The translations under genes were made by a program, and so were the position numbers. Of a stretch of 64,000 nucleotides of DNA, positions 35,961 through 47,097 are shown piece by piece. This DNA comes from Adiantum capillus-veneris (lineage: Eukaryota > Streptophyta > Polypodiopsida > Polypodiales > Pteridaceae): assembly GCA_014529385.2 (NCBI GenBank), contig CM043948.1:80936760-81000759 (forward strand), written 5' to 3'. Position 1 is the stretch's first letter. Each line of letters opens with the position of its first letter. The notes beneath the pieces were generated by a model that saw nothing but the letters and a program-made list of their open reading frames with translations, was not told where the DNA came from and did not search any database.

Positions 35961-36920
35961 TTATACATATGGTAGTATGTCTTTGGTTTAACTACCTCTT
36001 CATGCATTCCAAACCTAGCCTTTTTATAGGACCGGGACAATCATGTTGTTTTTGTAAAAACTTGAGTTCCTTGCCTTTTGCAAACTACCTATCACACTTC
36101 TTTTTTACCTTTTCAAACAGTAGACCTATCATTTGAATTATTCTCATAAGTTGGTAGGAACCAGGGCTTAACTTAAAACAACAATCTCTTAGGAGATAAC
36201 TTGACCCTAGTGAAACCCTTAGTAAGGACCCATTGTCCCTTGGCCAATGATGGTTGACTGTGGCAAGAATGGACCAACCATCTGGATTTTACCCATGTGT
36301 TTGTGAGAGCCTGGGCATTCTTTATACGAGAACTTGGACAAAGCCTAAAAACCAATGGGTTTTTTTTGTGGAAAACCCCTCTCATGTGTTTGCTAGGGGG
36401 AGCCCAACCTAGTGGGAACTTGCCCTTGCTTTCCTTGGTGGTTGATGCCACTTGTGTGGACTTTGGTTTTTGGGATGGGAATTAGCTACCCACCCCTTGC
36501 AAGTACCCCTCCTCTCTGCATCACTCTTATGTCATCCCCTCTATTCCCTCTGTATACGACGACATCATGATTTTTGCAGCATTGAAGCAACTGCCATATT
36601 TACCTTTCCCTTGTCATCTATATGCTACCACTTCATGGGTATGGTTTCTTTTCCCTCCGTGAATTGTCTCTTGAATCTGGCGATCATTCTCTTGGCAACT
36701 CCCATTTTGGGTAGGTATACAAGGAGCAGTAAGCATGCCGTGTGTGTAACAAAAATTCTTTAATTCAGTGGAGACACCAGTATCAACCCTTAAGCACTTA
36801 AGCTACCTGTCTAACTAATTTTAGACAAATGCAATCCATCTTTACATGATACAAAAGGCATATCTCTATGTTTTAACAGATATACCCAGACCTTGCAAGT
36901 TGCATCATCTATAGAGTGAG
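35961..36920. other. Gene-free stretch
   Basis: Short open frames on both strands (for example minus 36173-36451) match nothing I recognise. Confidence 0.45.
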
Positions 36921-36925
36921 ACAAT

Positions 36926-37540
36926 ATGTGCAACTTCGGTGATAAACTATGCATCATTGCTACTACTTTGCAAGGACGGCCTGATGTTGCTCCCCAACAA
37001 AATGGGCCTGAACTTACCTGTACCTATTGTGAGAGACATGGACATACAACAACTACATGTTATCGGAGACGTCGTGAACATTGCAAAGATGCAGCCCTAG
37101 TTGGTTACTTTCTAAGATTCCAAGAGTGACTCATTCGTGGTCAAATAAACCTACAATTTTGTAACGCAATTTTTCAATGTATGGTACAATCCATGTATAA
37201 GGATCCACTGAACGTATGGCCCTACGGTATTAATGGATCCACACATTGTAAATATTCTACCTTTGCCAGCACTGACAACACCTATTACAGACAGAAATTG
37301 GGAGAGATCATCTCAGACAGACTAGGCTTAGAGTTTTTCCACCCTACATAGATGGCATCCCATCAAGGAGTTACAACACAACAAGGACTCACAATTGCTA
37401 AATCAGAGGAGATCAGAGGCCTGGTTATAGACCACCACATTGAGACAGAAGGGCAATCCAGGATAATAAAGCCATACATAAGAGACATCACCAGGAGGGA
37501 TTGCAACAGAGGACTACCTTCTGTTGTTTGCTTGTCTTTC
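36926..37540 (+). pseudogene. Retroelement gag-like relic with zinc knuckle
   Basis: One frame stays coherent for about 200 codons, broken only by TGA near 37127 and TAG near 37349. It starts MCNFGDKLC and carries CTYCERHGHTTTTC, a CCHC-type knuckle common in retroelement nucleocapsids, followed by basic RRRREHC. Downstream, LGEIISDRLGLEF and GLVIDHHIETEGQSR have no match I can name. It could be the gag end of an unrecognised LTR element. Confidence 0.4.
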
Positions 37541-38165
37541 TCTCTCTCTCAAGAGGTGGGGTGTGCTCTCTCAACTGGATACTCGGTAGTAGCGGCATCT
37601 CCTTCGGCAAGATTCCTTGGTTCCCTTTTCTGTCCCTCTTGGATGTACGATTCCTCTAGCAGTTCTTCAGCAGCCACCTTGAGGAAGTGGATTGGCCTGT
37701 TATGAGTCTTTCTCTTGAGATATCTTCTACAGAGCTTCAAGTTCCCTCTCTTCACGGTAATTTTGTCTCTGGCTGTGCATAGTTCTCCTTCCGACTTAGA
37801 GTAGTAGTTTGATACTGGTTGGAGGCTTCTGGGCCACTGTGGGCAGCTGCTGACTTCCACAACTACTTTCTCCTCAACTTCGGAACTGCTGGCTCCCTTC
37901 TTGTTACCTCCTTTGGTGATACCTGCTCACAGAAACTGAGATGCCTATTTTTCAGAGGCTGCTGAGGGCCTCTCTTCACATCCATTTATAGGGCCCCTGA
38001 CAGTCTTTCCAGGCTAGCAGCCTTATAGCGCTGGTGGCTTTCAGTTTCTACATGCATACTTGCTCATTGAGTACAGCTTTCTACTGCCCTTGCCCTTGGG
38101 GACACACTGCTTTTCGGCATGCTCACAGATTTTAAAGAGTAGAATTGTAGCCTTGTTTTTGTATA

Positions 38166-38215
<50 letters not shown>

Positions 38216-38700
38216 ATTGAAGTCTTGGAAAGGCCGAATTCAGCCTATGAGACAAATCAATGTACATTATGTGATATATCCTCTGTCATCCCTATAAAAG
38301 GAAAAGCTGAAACAGAAAATTAACACTGTAGATTTAGCTACCTGATAAACTGGTGATCTGGGGTTACGAGTGTCAGAACATGTCTTCGAAGCCTCACAAA
38401 GCCGTGTGGACACAAATAGGACACAGAACTCATGCAGTTAAGCGCTAAACTATGAACAAACATCAATGTGCATAAGAACGCCGATTGTATGCGTTCATCA
38501 CTCTCATCTGAAGGTGAGTCCCCATCAATGCTTTGAGATTTGGATAATCTGACGACTCCACCAATGCCTTGAAAGTTGACATTAAGGTAATTTGTGGTCT
38601 TTCTTGAGTAGAAAAAAGACCTGCACATTTGGAACTTATCACTACCTTATAACATGATTAAGAAAGCAAAAAGTGACAAGAGTTCTATGAGAGGCGTCGA
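37541..38700. other. Unassigned stretch with possible coding remnants and GA microsatellite
   Basis: A minus-strand frame (37860-37549; NYYSKSEGELCTARD, KLCRRYLKRKTHNRP) and another (about 38590-38480; SKSQSIDGDSPSDESDER) have protein-like composition but no recognisable family. A GA run lies at 38170-38211. I do not call a gene. Confidence 0.3.
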
Positions 38701-38748
38701 CTCACCAAATGTTTCATAATTGTACAATATACAAAATTGCCATTATCC

Positions 38749-38894
38749 AGGGGGCCACTTCAGTTGCCTTCCACCAAGGATGTGCAAATGGAGGTGATAC
38801 ACTGATTGACCTGTTCTCAAAGAGAGAACATATCAAGTTACAACAATTAATAAAAGAAGCTAATATATACCTAGATGACCAATTAAAATCCTAG
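38749..38894 (+). other. Possible exon of an unknown gene
   Basis: After a plausible acceptor (CCATTATCCAG), an open segment encodes about 47 residues ending LIKEANIYLDDQLKS and then a stop at 38892-38894. The composition is protein-like, but I recognise no family and see no partner exons. It could be a chance frame. Confidence 0.2.
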
Positions 38895-38944
38895 ATAGAC
38901 AAACACAGACATGGACAAGTGCACGCACACACATGTTTTTGTAA

Positions 38945-39480
38945 TACATACTACGAGTTGGGAAACCTCAGGATGACGGAAAATCCACAAAGAAGATAAT
39001 GCACGAAGGAGAATCGTGCACTAAAACCATGAAGAAGAGGGTCGAGGCATTGAGCAACAAAAAAGCGGTCAAAAAACAACCCCGGGGTCGGCTAGAGATT
39101 CCTGAATGGTGAATGAGAAGTGTAACAAGTGTCGAAGAGACATCCGAAAGTAGTGAAAAGGATCTCTTCGAGGCTGAACAAAAGATAACTCCAAATAGAC
39201 CACAAATCCCAAAAGCTAACCCGAGTGAAACACATGTATCCATAGAAGGGCCCACCATATAGTCGGAACCACTTTCCCAAAGCGGAGGGAATAGAATTTG
39301 ACACGAGGCCAAAGGAAATGTGCACAAGCAATGCCCATGAAGAAGGACAAAACCAACGCAAATATGCAAGAGTCTCCATCACATGTCGACAACGTGGACA
39401 ACTTACATGCGAAATTTTTCTTTGGCAAGCACAACGCTTACTGGAAGCACTCCAACAAGGCGGGCTGCTCAAGATCATTT
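38945..39480 (-). pseudogene. LINE 3' relic
   Basis: The minus strand encodes KRCACQRKISHVSCPRC, then LRWFCPSSWALLVHISF, a decayed zf-RVT domain. It runs on to the shared terminal motif (TGAGGTTTCCCAACTCG read on minus, 38962-38946). Frame changes occur in the middle, so it is inactive. Confidence 0.6.
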
Positions 39481-41030
39481 AGAACCCACAAGTGAGCCAA
39501 ATTCTCCTAGTTCTATTTAGAGGAGCCTAAAAGAACTTCCTCTATCATCTATAGTTTCACCTCACCTCTCTTTCAGAACAACTATGAATACCAAGTCTAG
39601 AACCATAGCCAAGAAAACCCGCCATTCTTGGAAGGATATGTAGAAGGTCTTTAGACCTAAGAACAATTTAGTCAAGTTTGATATTGTTGGTGGAAGCAAA
39701 AATACACCTAGATGAATCTAGGATAAGCTCAGATTCACCTCAAAGGGAATTGCAAGGTATAGAATATCAGCTCCATCATGCATAGTATTGACAAAACACT
39801 ACGACATCCTTGCGAAGGATGTCAGTGCCCAATATAGTGGGTGTAGAACTACGTACAAATATATGCTCCTACACACCCACACCCCCCCCACACACACACG
39901 AGCATACATCAATACAAAGCTCTGCGTACTGAGTTTCTATCATGACTCTAGAGATGCAAGGTAGACTCAACCATAATGAAGCATAGCACTAAAAGAAGCA
40001 TTTAAAAGGAAAAATTAGCACAAAAATAAGGTAGTTGACGGGGCATACGTACCTTAGAAGATAGAAAGAATTAGCACAATAGTAACTCACACAAAAACTT
40101 ACACAATGTGAAGTCTGAATGTCCGCTATACGACTAAAAAATATACCAACATGAATCCAGGATAAGCCCAGATTCACCCTAAAGGAAAGTGCAAGGTATA
40201 GACTCATGTCCCAAGAGGCTTGACAAGGTGGAACTGAGTTAATAGATGACCGGATAAGGAAAATTCCGATCTTTCGAAGAGCTGCATAGGTAACTATTAG
40301 ACTCACAAGTGTGTTGGGACTTTAATACAACCTCTGAATGAAAGATGTCCTCAAGTAATTAGAGAAACGAGAGCAATTTCTCCTAACGGAGTAGATTAAC
40401 AAATCTAGTTTCTAACCAGTCTGGTAGCTGTTGAGTTCATGTCCCCTTGAGTATTGACATTTTCTCTTAAGACAGAAGAAGCTTGACTGATCATCAAGCG
40501 AGATTTAAGACTTTCCCGGATTCCCTGGTGGGCAATAAAATCAAATCACTACATTTGAGGACGATTGTTTATAAGTGCGAGAGATGTTGCTAAATTAGCT
40601 ATATCTTTAAGAAATATATTCTAAATGAGTTATTGGAAATAACTAGATCCCATAACTAACAGGGTTTTCTCACTTGAGACATCCGAGTATGGATTCCTAG
40701 TGCGTCATTAAGAGGAATGACAAGAGCACTATGAACAGGAATATCTGTTTGACCACCAAGAACGGATAATTTGGATGTGTCACGTCATATGGGTGACATA
40801 GAGCATCGAGAACAAGTATTGGTACAGACATCTCTGATGCGTCATGGGATGGGTGGCATAGAGCATCGCGAAGGGGTTGTTCTGCAATTTTGCTTAGTGA
40901 GAGACTAAGTGATGGGTATTCTCGATGCATCACATGGTAGGTGTGATCACTTCCGACAAGTGATTTGACGAAGATACAGAAATTACAGTTTGCAAAACTT
41001 GAGAACACTTTATCACTTCAACCAACTTGG
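39481..41030. other. Gene-free stretch with an imperfect direct repeat
   Basis: The block GTCAYG-GGGTGRCATAGAGCATCG occurs at about 40780-40810 and 40840-40870, with a shorter third copy near 40935. A CA/C-rich run lies near 39880-39900. No gene is recognisable. Confidence 0.5.
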
Positions 41031-41038
41031 ATAGCTGA

Positions 41039-42303
41039 TGTCACGTGCACATCTAACCCTATGTGTACGTGGACAAGCTACTTCATGACATGGGTTCAGT
41101 TCAGTTAGCTTGGGAAGTGATCTGGCACTTTTGTGAGTCTGTTCGCAAACCGTGCATGTCCAGACACTTAGAATAGATGCATATCCTCTGGTTGCACATA
41201 GCATGATCATCAAATTTCCATCAGAACCCATCAGGAGCACTTTTAGAGTGCATAGACCTATTTTCCCTACTTTTGATATTTTTCACTTATTAATTTTAAG
41301 TGACTTTTGTTGGAAATTGGGTAGGGCAATTTTCACAAGCAAGTATATATAGAAACCTAGCGCTAGCATTCCACAGCAGAAGAGGCATCAGGAACTTCGC
41401 GTTCAACAGGCACCTTCTCAGCAAGATCCCCACCGGCGGTAAACCTAGCATTTTCAGCCATCAGAAGGCCCAGCGTTTTGGCATTGCAGCTCAGCCCCGG
41501 CCACAGCACGACATCAGATCAGCCCTAGCGTTAGCAGATTCTACCGCATGACAGCAGATCAGCCCTAGCGTTAGCAGATTCCACAGCATGACAACAGATC
41601 AGCCCTAGCGTTAGTAGATTTCCACTGCAAGCATAGAATTTAGCCTAGCGTTTTTGGATCAGCAAGACTACCCAGCAAGCATAGAATTTAGCCTAGCGTT
41701 TTTGCAGATCTTTGCGACAAGATCCATAGTAGCATGAGCATTTTCAATTTTCAGCACTTAGACCCAACAGAAGAAGTCCCGAACCTCGCAGATCTCACCT
41801 TCCCGCAGCAAATCCTCGCCGCACGGTTAGATCCATCGAAGTTTGCAGTTTCAGCCCGAAAAACGCAGATTTCAGCATCTGCGTTTTCAGCGCGTCGTCG
41901 TCGCATCGTCGTCAACATAGAGTCAGAATTCAGCAGATAAAGATTTGCAGATTTCAGTTCTTAGCATTTTCAGATTTCAGCCCTTGTCCTCAACGTCATC
42001 AACATTGTCGGCAAGTCCAAAGCATTGTAGAGATTTGTGCAATCAGTAGTAGACTGCTCTCGCCATAGAGAGTGGGGCCTTCGGAGGAGGGTTTGTCAAC
42101 ATTCTGGTGTCGTATTCTTCTCTCTCTATCTCTCAATCTAATGCACCTTCATTCACAGTGTTCGTCAATTTGTTTGTGTCCATTGCACTCTCTCACTAAA
42201 GGAATGGAAGGCTCTCCCTTCCATAACTAAAAGGAACCCTTGAGCACAGTTCCGAGCACTCATCTTGAGCAAAGTTCAACATTCACTTCCGCTGCACCTT
42301 ACA
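41039..42303 (+). repeat. 5' LTR of LTR-X element
   Basis: This 1,265-bp LTR starts TGTCACGTG and ends CTGCACCTTACA. A primer site follows directly. It is homologous along its length to the solo LTR at 44037-45958 in reverse orientation. Inside are tandem units around CAGCCCTAGCGTTAGCAGAT (three copies, about 41514-41625) and AAGCATAGAATTTAGCC (two copies). No matching plus-strand 3' LTR is found in the window. Confidence 0.85.
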
Positions 42304-42304
42304 T

Positions 42305-42316
42305 TGGTATCAAAGC
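42305..42316 (+). promoter_or_regulatory. Primer binding site of LTR-X element
   Basis: TGGTATCAAAGC, one base after the LTR end, is an initiator tRNA-Met-type site with one change from the usual plant TGGTATCAGAGC. Confidence 0.85.
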
Positions 42317-42820
42317 TTTGGCAGTGTTCTGTATCACTCAAGGAAAGAACCACAAGAACAACAAAAAAAATTTTGCTTGTTGCGATCGCACGTAACCCAA
42401 GTCCTCTTGGGCGTGTCGACTCCTAATCGTGTTTTTGAAGAGTGACCGGAAACCCAAGAAAGAAGGGCTTGTCCAGCCTCCCCTTGCTCTCTTCTCACTC
42501 ATTGCGAGTGGACCATGCACTTAGCGGCCGGCCAATCAATGTGAGGTGGGAAAAAGCAACCTTGGTGTGAGCGTAAGGCCGCCAAGGGGTGCGCCCACAG
42601 GGAAGAGTATAGCTCGGGTGAAGAGAAGATCCTTCTCTAGCACAGATTGCAAGCGAAAGAAGAACCGCAAGAACCTCAAGAACCTCCAGAACCGCAAGAA
42701 CTCACGAACCTCAAGACCCTCAAGACCCCAAAGAACTCAAGAACCAAGACCCGCAAGAACCCAAGTTCCTCGTGAACTAAGAACCCAAGACTTCAGTGGA
42801 TGGTCATCACCTGAAGCGGA

Positions 42821-43261
42821 ATGGATACTTCGCATGGAGGTGGTGAGCATGAAAGTGGTGAGCATGAAAGTGGTGAAGAAGAATTCTCCCCACCAGGAGA
42901 TTTTTCTGACCCTCTCCCTTCCCCATCTACGCCAAGGATTGCACTAACTCCTATGGAGGCTTTCAACAAGATGACAATGGACAGGAAGCTAGAAAGTGAC
43001 GAAGGAATGGCAACCATAGAGCGTAAATACGAAGAACGAATGGTAGCCATAGCACGTGAACGCGAAGAAAGATTAGCAACCATCGAGAGTAAGTACGAGC
43101 AAGCACGCTTGGAAGCCAAAGTAAGAAACGCAGAATTGGATCGCAAGTCCACAAAAAGACTAGCAAAATTTGATCACAAGAACAAAGAAAGACAAGCAAA
43201 ATTTGATCGCGAGAACAAAGCAAGAAAAGAGAAGAGCGACCAACACATGAAAGAGTTTTAG
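42821..43261 (+). CDS. Coiled-coil gag-like protein of LTR-X element
   Basis: A 146-residue frame opens MDTSHGGGEHESGEHESG. From about residue 50 it is a heptad-patterned, Glu/Arg/Lys-rich helix (ATIERKYEERMVAIARERE, and RLAKFDHKNKERQAKFDREN). I recognise no catalytic motif. Its place just after a primer site suggests a gag-position protein of a non-autonomous LTR element. Translation may have continued past the stop at 43259-43261, since the downstream frame stays protein-like for a while. The function is unknown. Confidence 0.4.
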   Translation: MDTSHGGGEHESGEHESGEEEFSPPGDFSDPLPSPSTPRIALTPMEAFNKMTMDRKLESDEGMATIERKYEERMVAIAREREERLATIESKYEQARLEAKVRNAELDRKSTKRLAKFDHKNKERQAKFDRENKARKEKSDQHMKEF

Positions 43262-44036
43262 CGACTCTTTTCTATTGTGAAGGCGCAGTATGAACAGAAT
43301 CAGGAGACGGAGACACTCTCAGTTTTTTCTTCTCCAAAGCATGCCACACATGATTTATATGACAATGATAAGCATGATGATGTGACTGATAATGCAAGCA
43401 TGATGAATTGCATGATAATGACAAGCATGATGATTTGCATGAAGATGATGTGATTGTTCACAAGGATGATGTGTTAGTTGATACTTTCTCTAGTGAAGCT
43501 AACCTCATTGCAGATTCGATCAATCACGAAGAACCAATCTTGGCTCTCGAGTCAAGGTCCAAAGAACCCCCACAGGAAGATTCAATCAATCACAAAGAAC
43601 CGATCTTTGCTCTTGGTGTAAAGAACCCTCACAGAGAGAGTATTAAGTGTTTGAGTGATTAGTCAGCACGCATTGTTCGAGTGTTTCATTCGTGATGGTT
43701 TCTTGTATTTTAGTCACCGTCCTTATGTGATCCCTTTCCATAGGCATGACATAGTGTACGATAAGCACGATTCACTCAAGAATGAGCACGGATGTATGCG
43801 GATGATTCATTAAAAGATGAAATGTTTGCACTCAAGGAATTCACATTCCATGTCTCTTCCTTGGCATGACACAGTATCTGAAAGAGCACAAGAAGGATCG
43901 AGCATCAAGCATCGGCATTTCCATTGTGTTTTGCCACAGTTGACAGATTTAAATCTAAAATACAAGATTGGATTCCATTGTTTGCGTGCGTTTGATGAAC
44001 GGTTTGGCACTCCGTAACTTTGTTCATCTGCATTGC

Positions 44037-45020
44037 TGTAAGGTGCAGCGGAATGAATGTTGTATTTTCTCAAGATTAGTGATCTTTATTGCTCAAGGTT
44101 CCTTTTTAGTTCTTAGGGAAGGAGAGAGCCTTCCGCCTTGTAGAGTGCTGTGATCACGAACAAAGTGGGTGGATATTGTGCGTGCAAGTGAATGAGACTG
44201 AGAGAAGGAGAGACTCCGAGAGAGAAGAGATACGACACCCGAGAGGTTGTAAAACCCTCCTCCGAAGGCCCCACTCTCGTCGGCGAGAGTGGTCTACTTT
44301 GATTGCACAAAGGTGTACAATGCGTATGCAATGGACTGATGCAAGTTGGACTATGCCGATGACGAAGACGGTGATGACAACGGCTAAGGCTCAAATCTGT
44401 GATCTTCTAGGGCTGAATTCGGGGTTGTCTTCGTGGCTGAAAATGACTGTTTTCTTGCAGTTTTCATGGCTGAAAATGACAGTTCTTGTATGGGGTCATG
44501 CTACAGATGAAAACGCTGATGTTGCTGACACCATAGGCTGTGTTTTGGGGCTACTGTTGTGCTCTAAAATCGCTGGATCAGCAGGTTTCTTCAAGGTTGG
44601 AAAACGCTGGAATGGCAGCAAGCAAAAACGCTGATTTGCTATGGAGGCCTAGCGTTACCAAAAATGCTGCAAGGCTAGGACAAAAACACCAGCAAGGAAA
44701 AGGTGATGGCGATATTTGCAAGAGAATGAAACGCCAGGGGATAAGACCTGATGGCGATGCTGGATCTAGGAAAAACGCCAAGGATGGGGTGAGAGCATAG
44801 TTACCCGGAACGCGGAACGGGAACGGCAACGGGATCCCCACAGAACGGGGGAACGGCTAGGGGTCCGGAACGGGAACGTCGTGGAACGGGAGGTATAAAA
44901 AACACCCAAATAGTGCAATTTTTAGCTCCTTGTGTTTAAATACAAGGAGTATTAGAGTGCTTTGACTCTAATACTCACAAAAAACTCGTTTTGAAGACCA
45001 TTCAACCTTGCTATGACTAG

Positions 45021-45072
<52 letters not shown>

Positions 45073-45958
45073 AGATTTGAGAGAGTGGGAGGGAGAGGAA
45101 GAGAGCTTGAAGGCTTGAAGCCTTGAGCCTTGAGAGAGTGAGTCTTGAGAGGGAGAGATCTTGAGAGTGAGAGGGAGAGAGCTTGAGCCTTGAGGATTAG
45201 CTTGTGAAGAGAAAGGGGGAGGGGGGTGCATTTTATGAGTCCTTGAGGCCTTGCACACTTTCAAAAGAAGCCCAAACATTTACTTCAATTTTTTCAATTT
45301 TTGCCAAATTTGTTTGTAGCCGTTGGCCGTTCCAGGGGCATTCCGGAATGGTCCGGGGGCGTTTCAGAACGTTCCGGAACAGCCGTTCCGGTTTGCATTG
45401 GCCACCCGAAACGTCAGACATTCCGGGACGTTCCGGAACGTTCGGGAAGGGAACTGCCCCTCGGAACGCCGGAACGGGGGCTAGGGGGCGTTCCTCGGTA
45501 ACTATGGGTGAGAGGTATGGCGAGGCTACGTGCTGAGGGGGGGTACTGCTGAGAAGTTGCCTGATGAGCGGGAAGCTCCTGCTGCCTCTTCTGCCAGAAA
45601 GTGCTAACTTGGGTTTGCTTATATATTAACTTAGCAAAATTGCCCTACCTACTTTTGTTGGAAAGTCACTTAAAAATAATAAGTGAAAATAACAAAAAAT
45701 AGGAAAATAGGCTAAATGCACCGGAAAATTCCCCTAACTGATGCTAATGGATTCTGATGGGAATTCCAATGATCATGCTGTGTGCAACCAGAGGATATGC
45801 ATCTATGCTAAGTGACTGGGCATGCACGGTCTACGAATGGACTCACAAAAGTGCCAGATCACTGCTAATCTAAACTGACTGGACTGACTGGACTGACTGA
45901 ACCCTGTTGTGGTGTAGCTTGTCCACGGACACATAGGGTTGGGATGTGTCACGTGACA
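44037..45958 (-). mobile_element. Solo LTR of the LTR-X family, opposite orientation
   Basis: The sequence is the reverse complement of 41039-42303: the left end TGTAAGGTGCAGCGG mirrors the LTR end, and the right end CACGTGACA mirrors its start. It is flanked by the 5-bp target duplication ATTGC (44032-44036 and 45959-45963). No primer site or purine tract adjoins it, so it is a solo LTR left by LTR-LTR recombination. It contains a 711-bp transposon insertion (44796-45506). Confidence 0.9.
44796..45506. mobile_element. hAT-like non-autonomous element rich in GGAACG
   Basis: Terminal inverted repeats CATAGTTACC...GGTAACTATG are flanked by a perfect 8-bp target duplication GGTGAGAG (44788-44795 and 45507-45514), the size typical of hAT transposons. 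The ends are packed with GGAACGGG/CCGTTCC repeats, and the middle holds a GA microsatellite (45025-45061) and Glu/Arg-rich simple sequence. It has no transposase frame. A 163-bp relative lies at 49335-49497. Confidence 0.85.
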
Positions 45959-45963
45959 ATTGC

Positions 45964-46480
45964 ATGCACAGTTTTTTCGAAGGAAAAGTATGTTCCCAGT
46001 CACTTTACATGGAATGGGTATGTTCATGGTTTTGTGTTGGAAGTGGTTTTAGGAATTTTCAACCTCGGAGATTCTTGAAGAAGGTAGACGCACGACTATA
46101 GACAAAGTTGAAGCACTAAAGGAGCCACAGACGACTTTGTGTCGCTTTCGGCGCGGCCCAAAGAAGCAAGCGTTGCAGACCTTTATGAAGTTCAAGTATC
46201 GCATGACCCACGCATCAGAGTGGCCCGGCAAAGAGTCCTTTCCAGGATTCCAGACGCTGTTGGCGATCTCCCTCGACGCCATATTTTCGGGGATAGCTTA
46301 GAAACACCTTCATCTAGAAGTGGTTCAAATTTGAAATCAAAAACTCTCCAAACAAGGATCGCGATCCATGTACTTTTTTCAAATTTTTGAGCCAAACCCT
46401 AGCCACTTTGCTCTACATGCTATTTATAATCTAATCCCAAAGTTACATCTCATTTCGACATCAAAACCCAAGTCAAAATC
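45964..46480 (+). other. Probable continuation of LTR-X interior
   Basis: Removing the solo LTR and one copy of ATTGC joins this sequence to 44036. A short frame at 46139-46390 (SARPKEASVADLYEV) is unassigned. Confidence 0.4.
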
Positions 46481-47090
46481 CCAAAATTATCCAAGTACTC
46501 TGAGAAAGTGCAAAAATTGACCTAATTTTCAATCCAAAGGTCCAAATTTAAAAAGTTTGATACCATAGCATCTAGTAATCATGATGATCCTAATGGTAGC
46601 AAGAAAACTCAATTTGGCCTCTAACTGCGATCCATGTCCCCATCGTGACAGCTTGAGTTGAAATTTTTCCAAACTGTAATGTATGTATAAAACATCCCCA
46701 AGTCCAATCTTGGAAAAAAGTAGCAAAATCGGGTCAAGAGACATCAAAACAGAAGACACCTCAAAACCGTAAAACAGACCTAGGATTTAGCATTTAACCT
46801 ATCAAAACAATTCCAAATTCAAAAAAAAATGAGATATAGCTTGTAGACAGAGTGTAACAAGTTCTTCAAATGTGGTGGAACATGCATCACGATCCATGTT
46901 CCCCAACCTCAAAAATTGGTGAAAATTGGTAGAGAGCCTATAGATGACCTTATTTAGCTACCGTCAAAATCTGAAGTCAAAATTTGAGAGGGAGTCATGG
47001 ATTGCAATCCATGTACCTCTTCATAGTGGGGATATCTGATTTGATGAGCTTGTAAATATACTTGAGTACATCTTATATCTCAAGATAAAA
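46481..47090. other. Non-coding stretch with recurring CGATCCATGT
   Basis: The phrase GATCCATGT or AATCCATGT appears near 46364, 46629, 46890 and 47018 in otherwise non-repetitive AT-rich sequence. No gene is recognisable. Confidence 0.35.
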
Positions 47091-47097
47091 ATACCCT

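Larger units (their letters stand above)
42304..44036 (+). mobile_element. Internal region of LTR-X element
   Basis: It starts with the primer site. A purine-rich AAGAACC repeat zone lies at about 42660-42800, then a charged coiled-coil frame at 42821. A further acidic Asp/His-rich segment (about 43330-43500) has stops. No protease, integrase or reverse transcriptase is visible, so the element is non-autonomous or truncated. It is interrupted at 44036 by a solo LTR and probably resumes at 45964. Confidence 0.6.

Noticed and set aside
41039-45958. A novel transposon with long terminal inverted repeats
   Set aside because: The ATTGC target duplication flanks only the second copy, showing a separate solo-LTR insertion and not a single inverted-repeat element.
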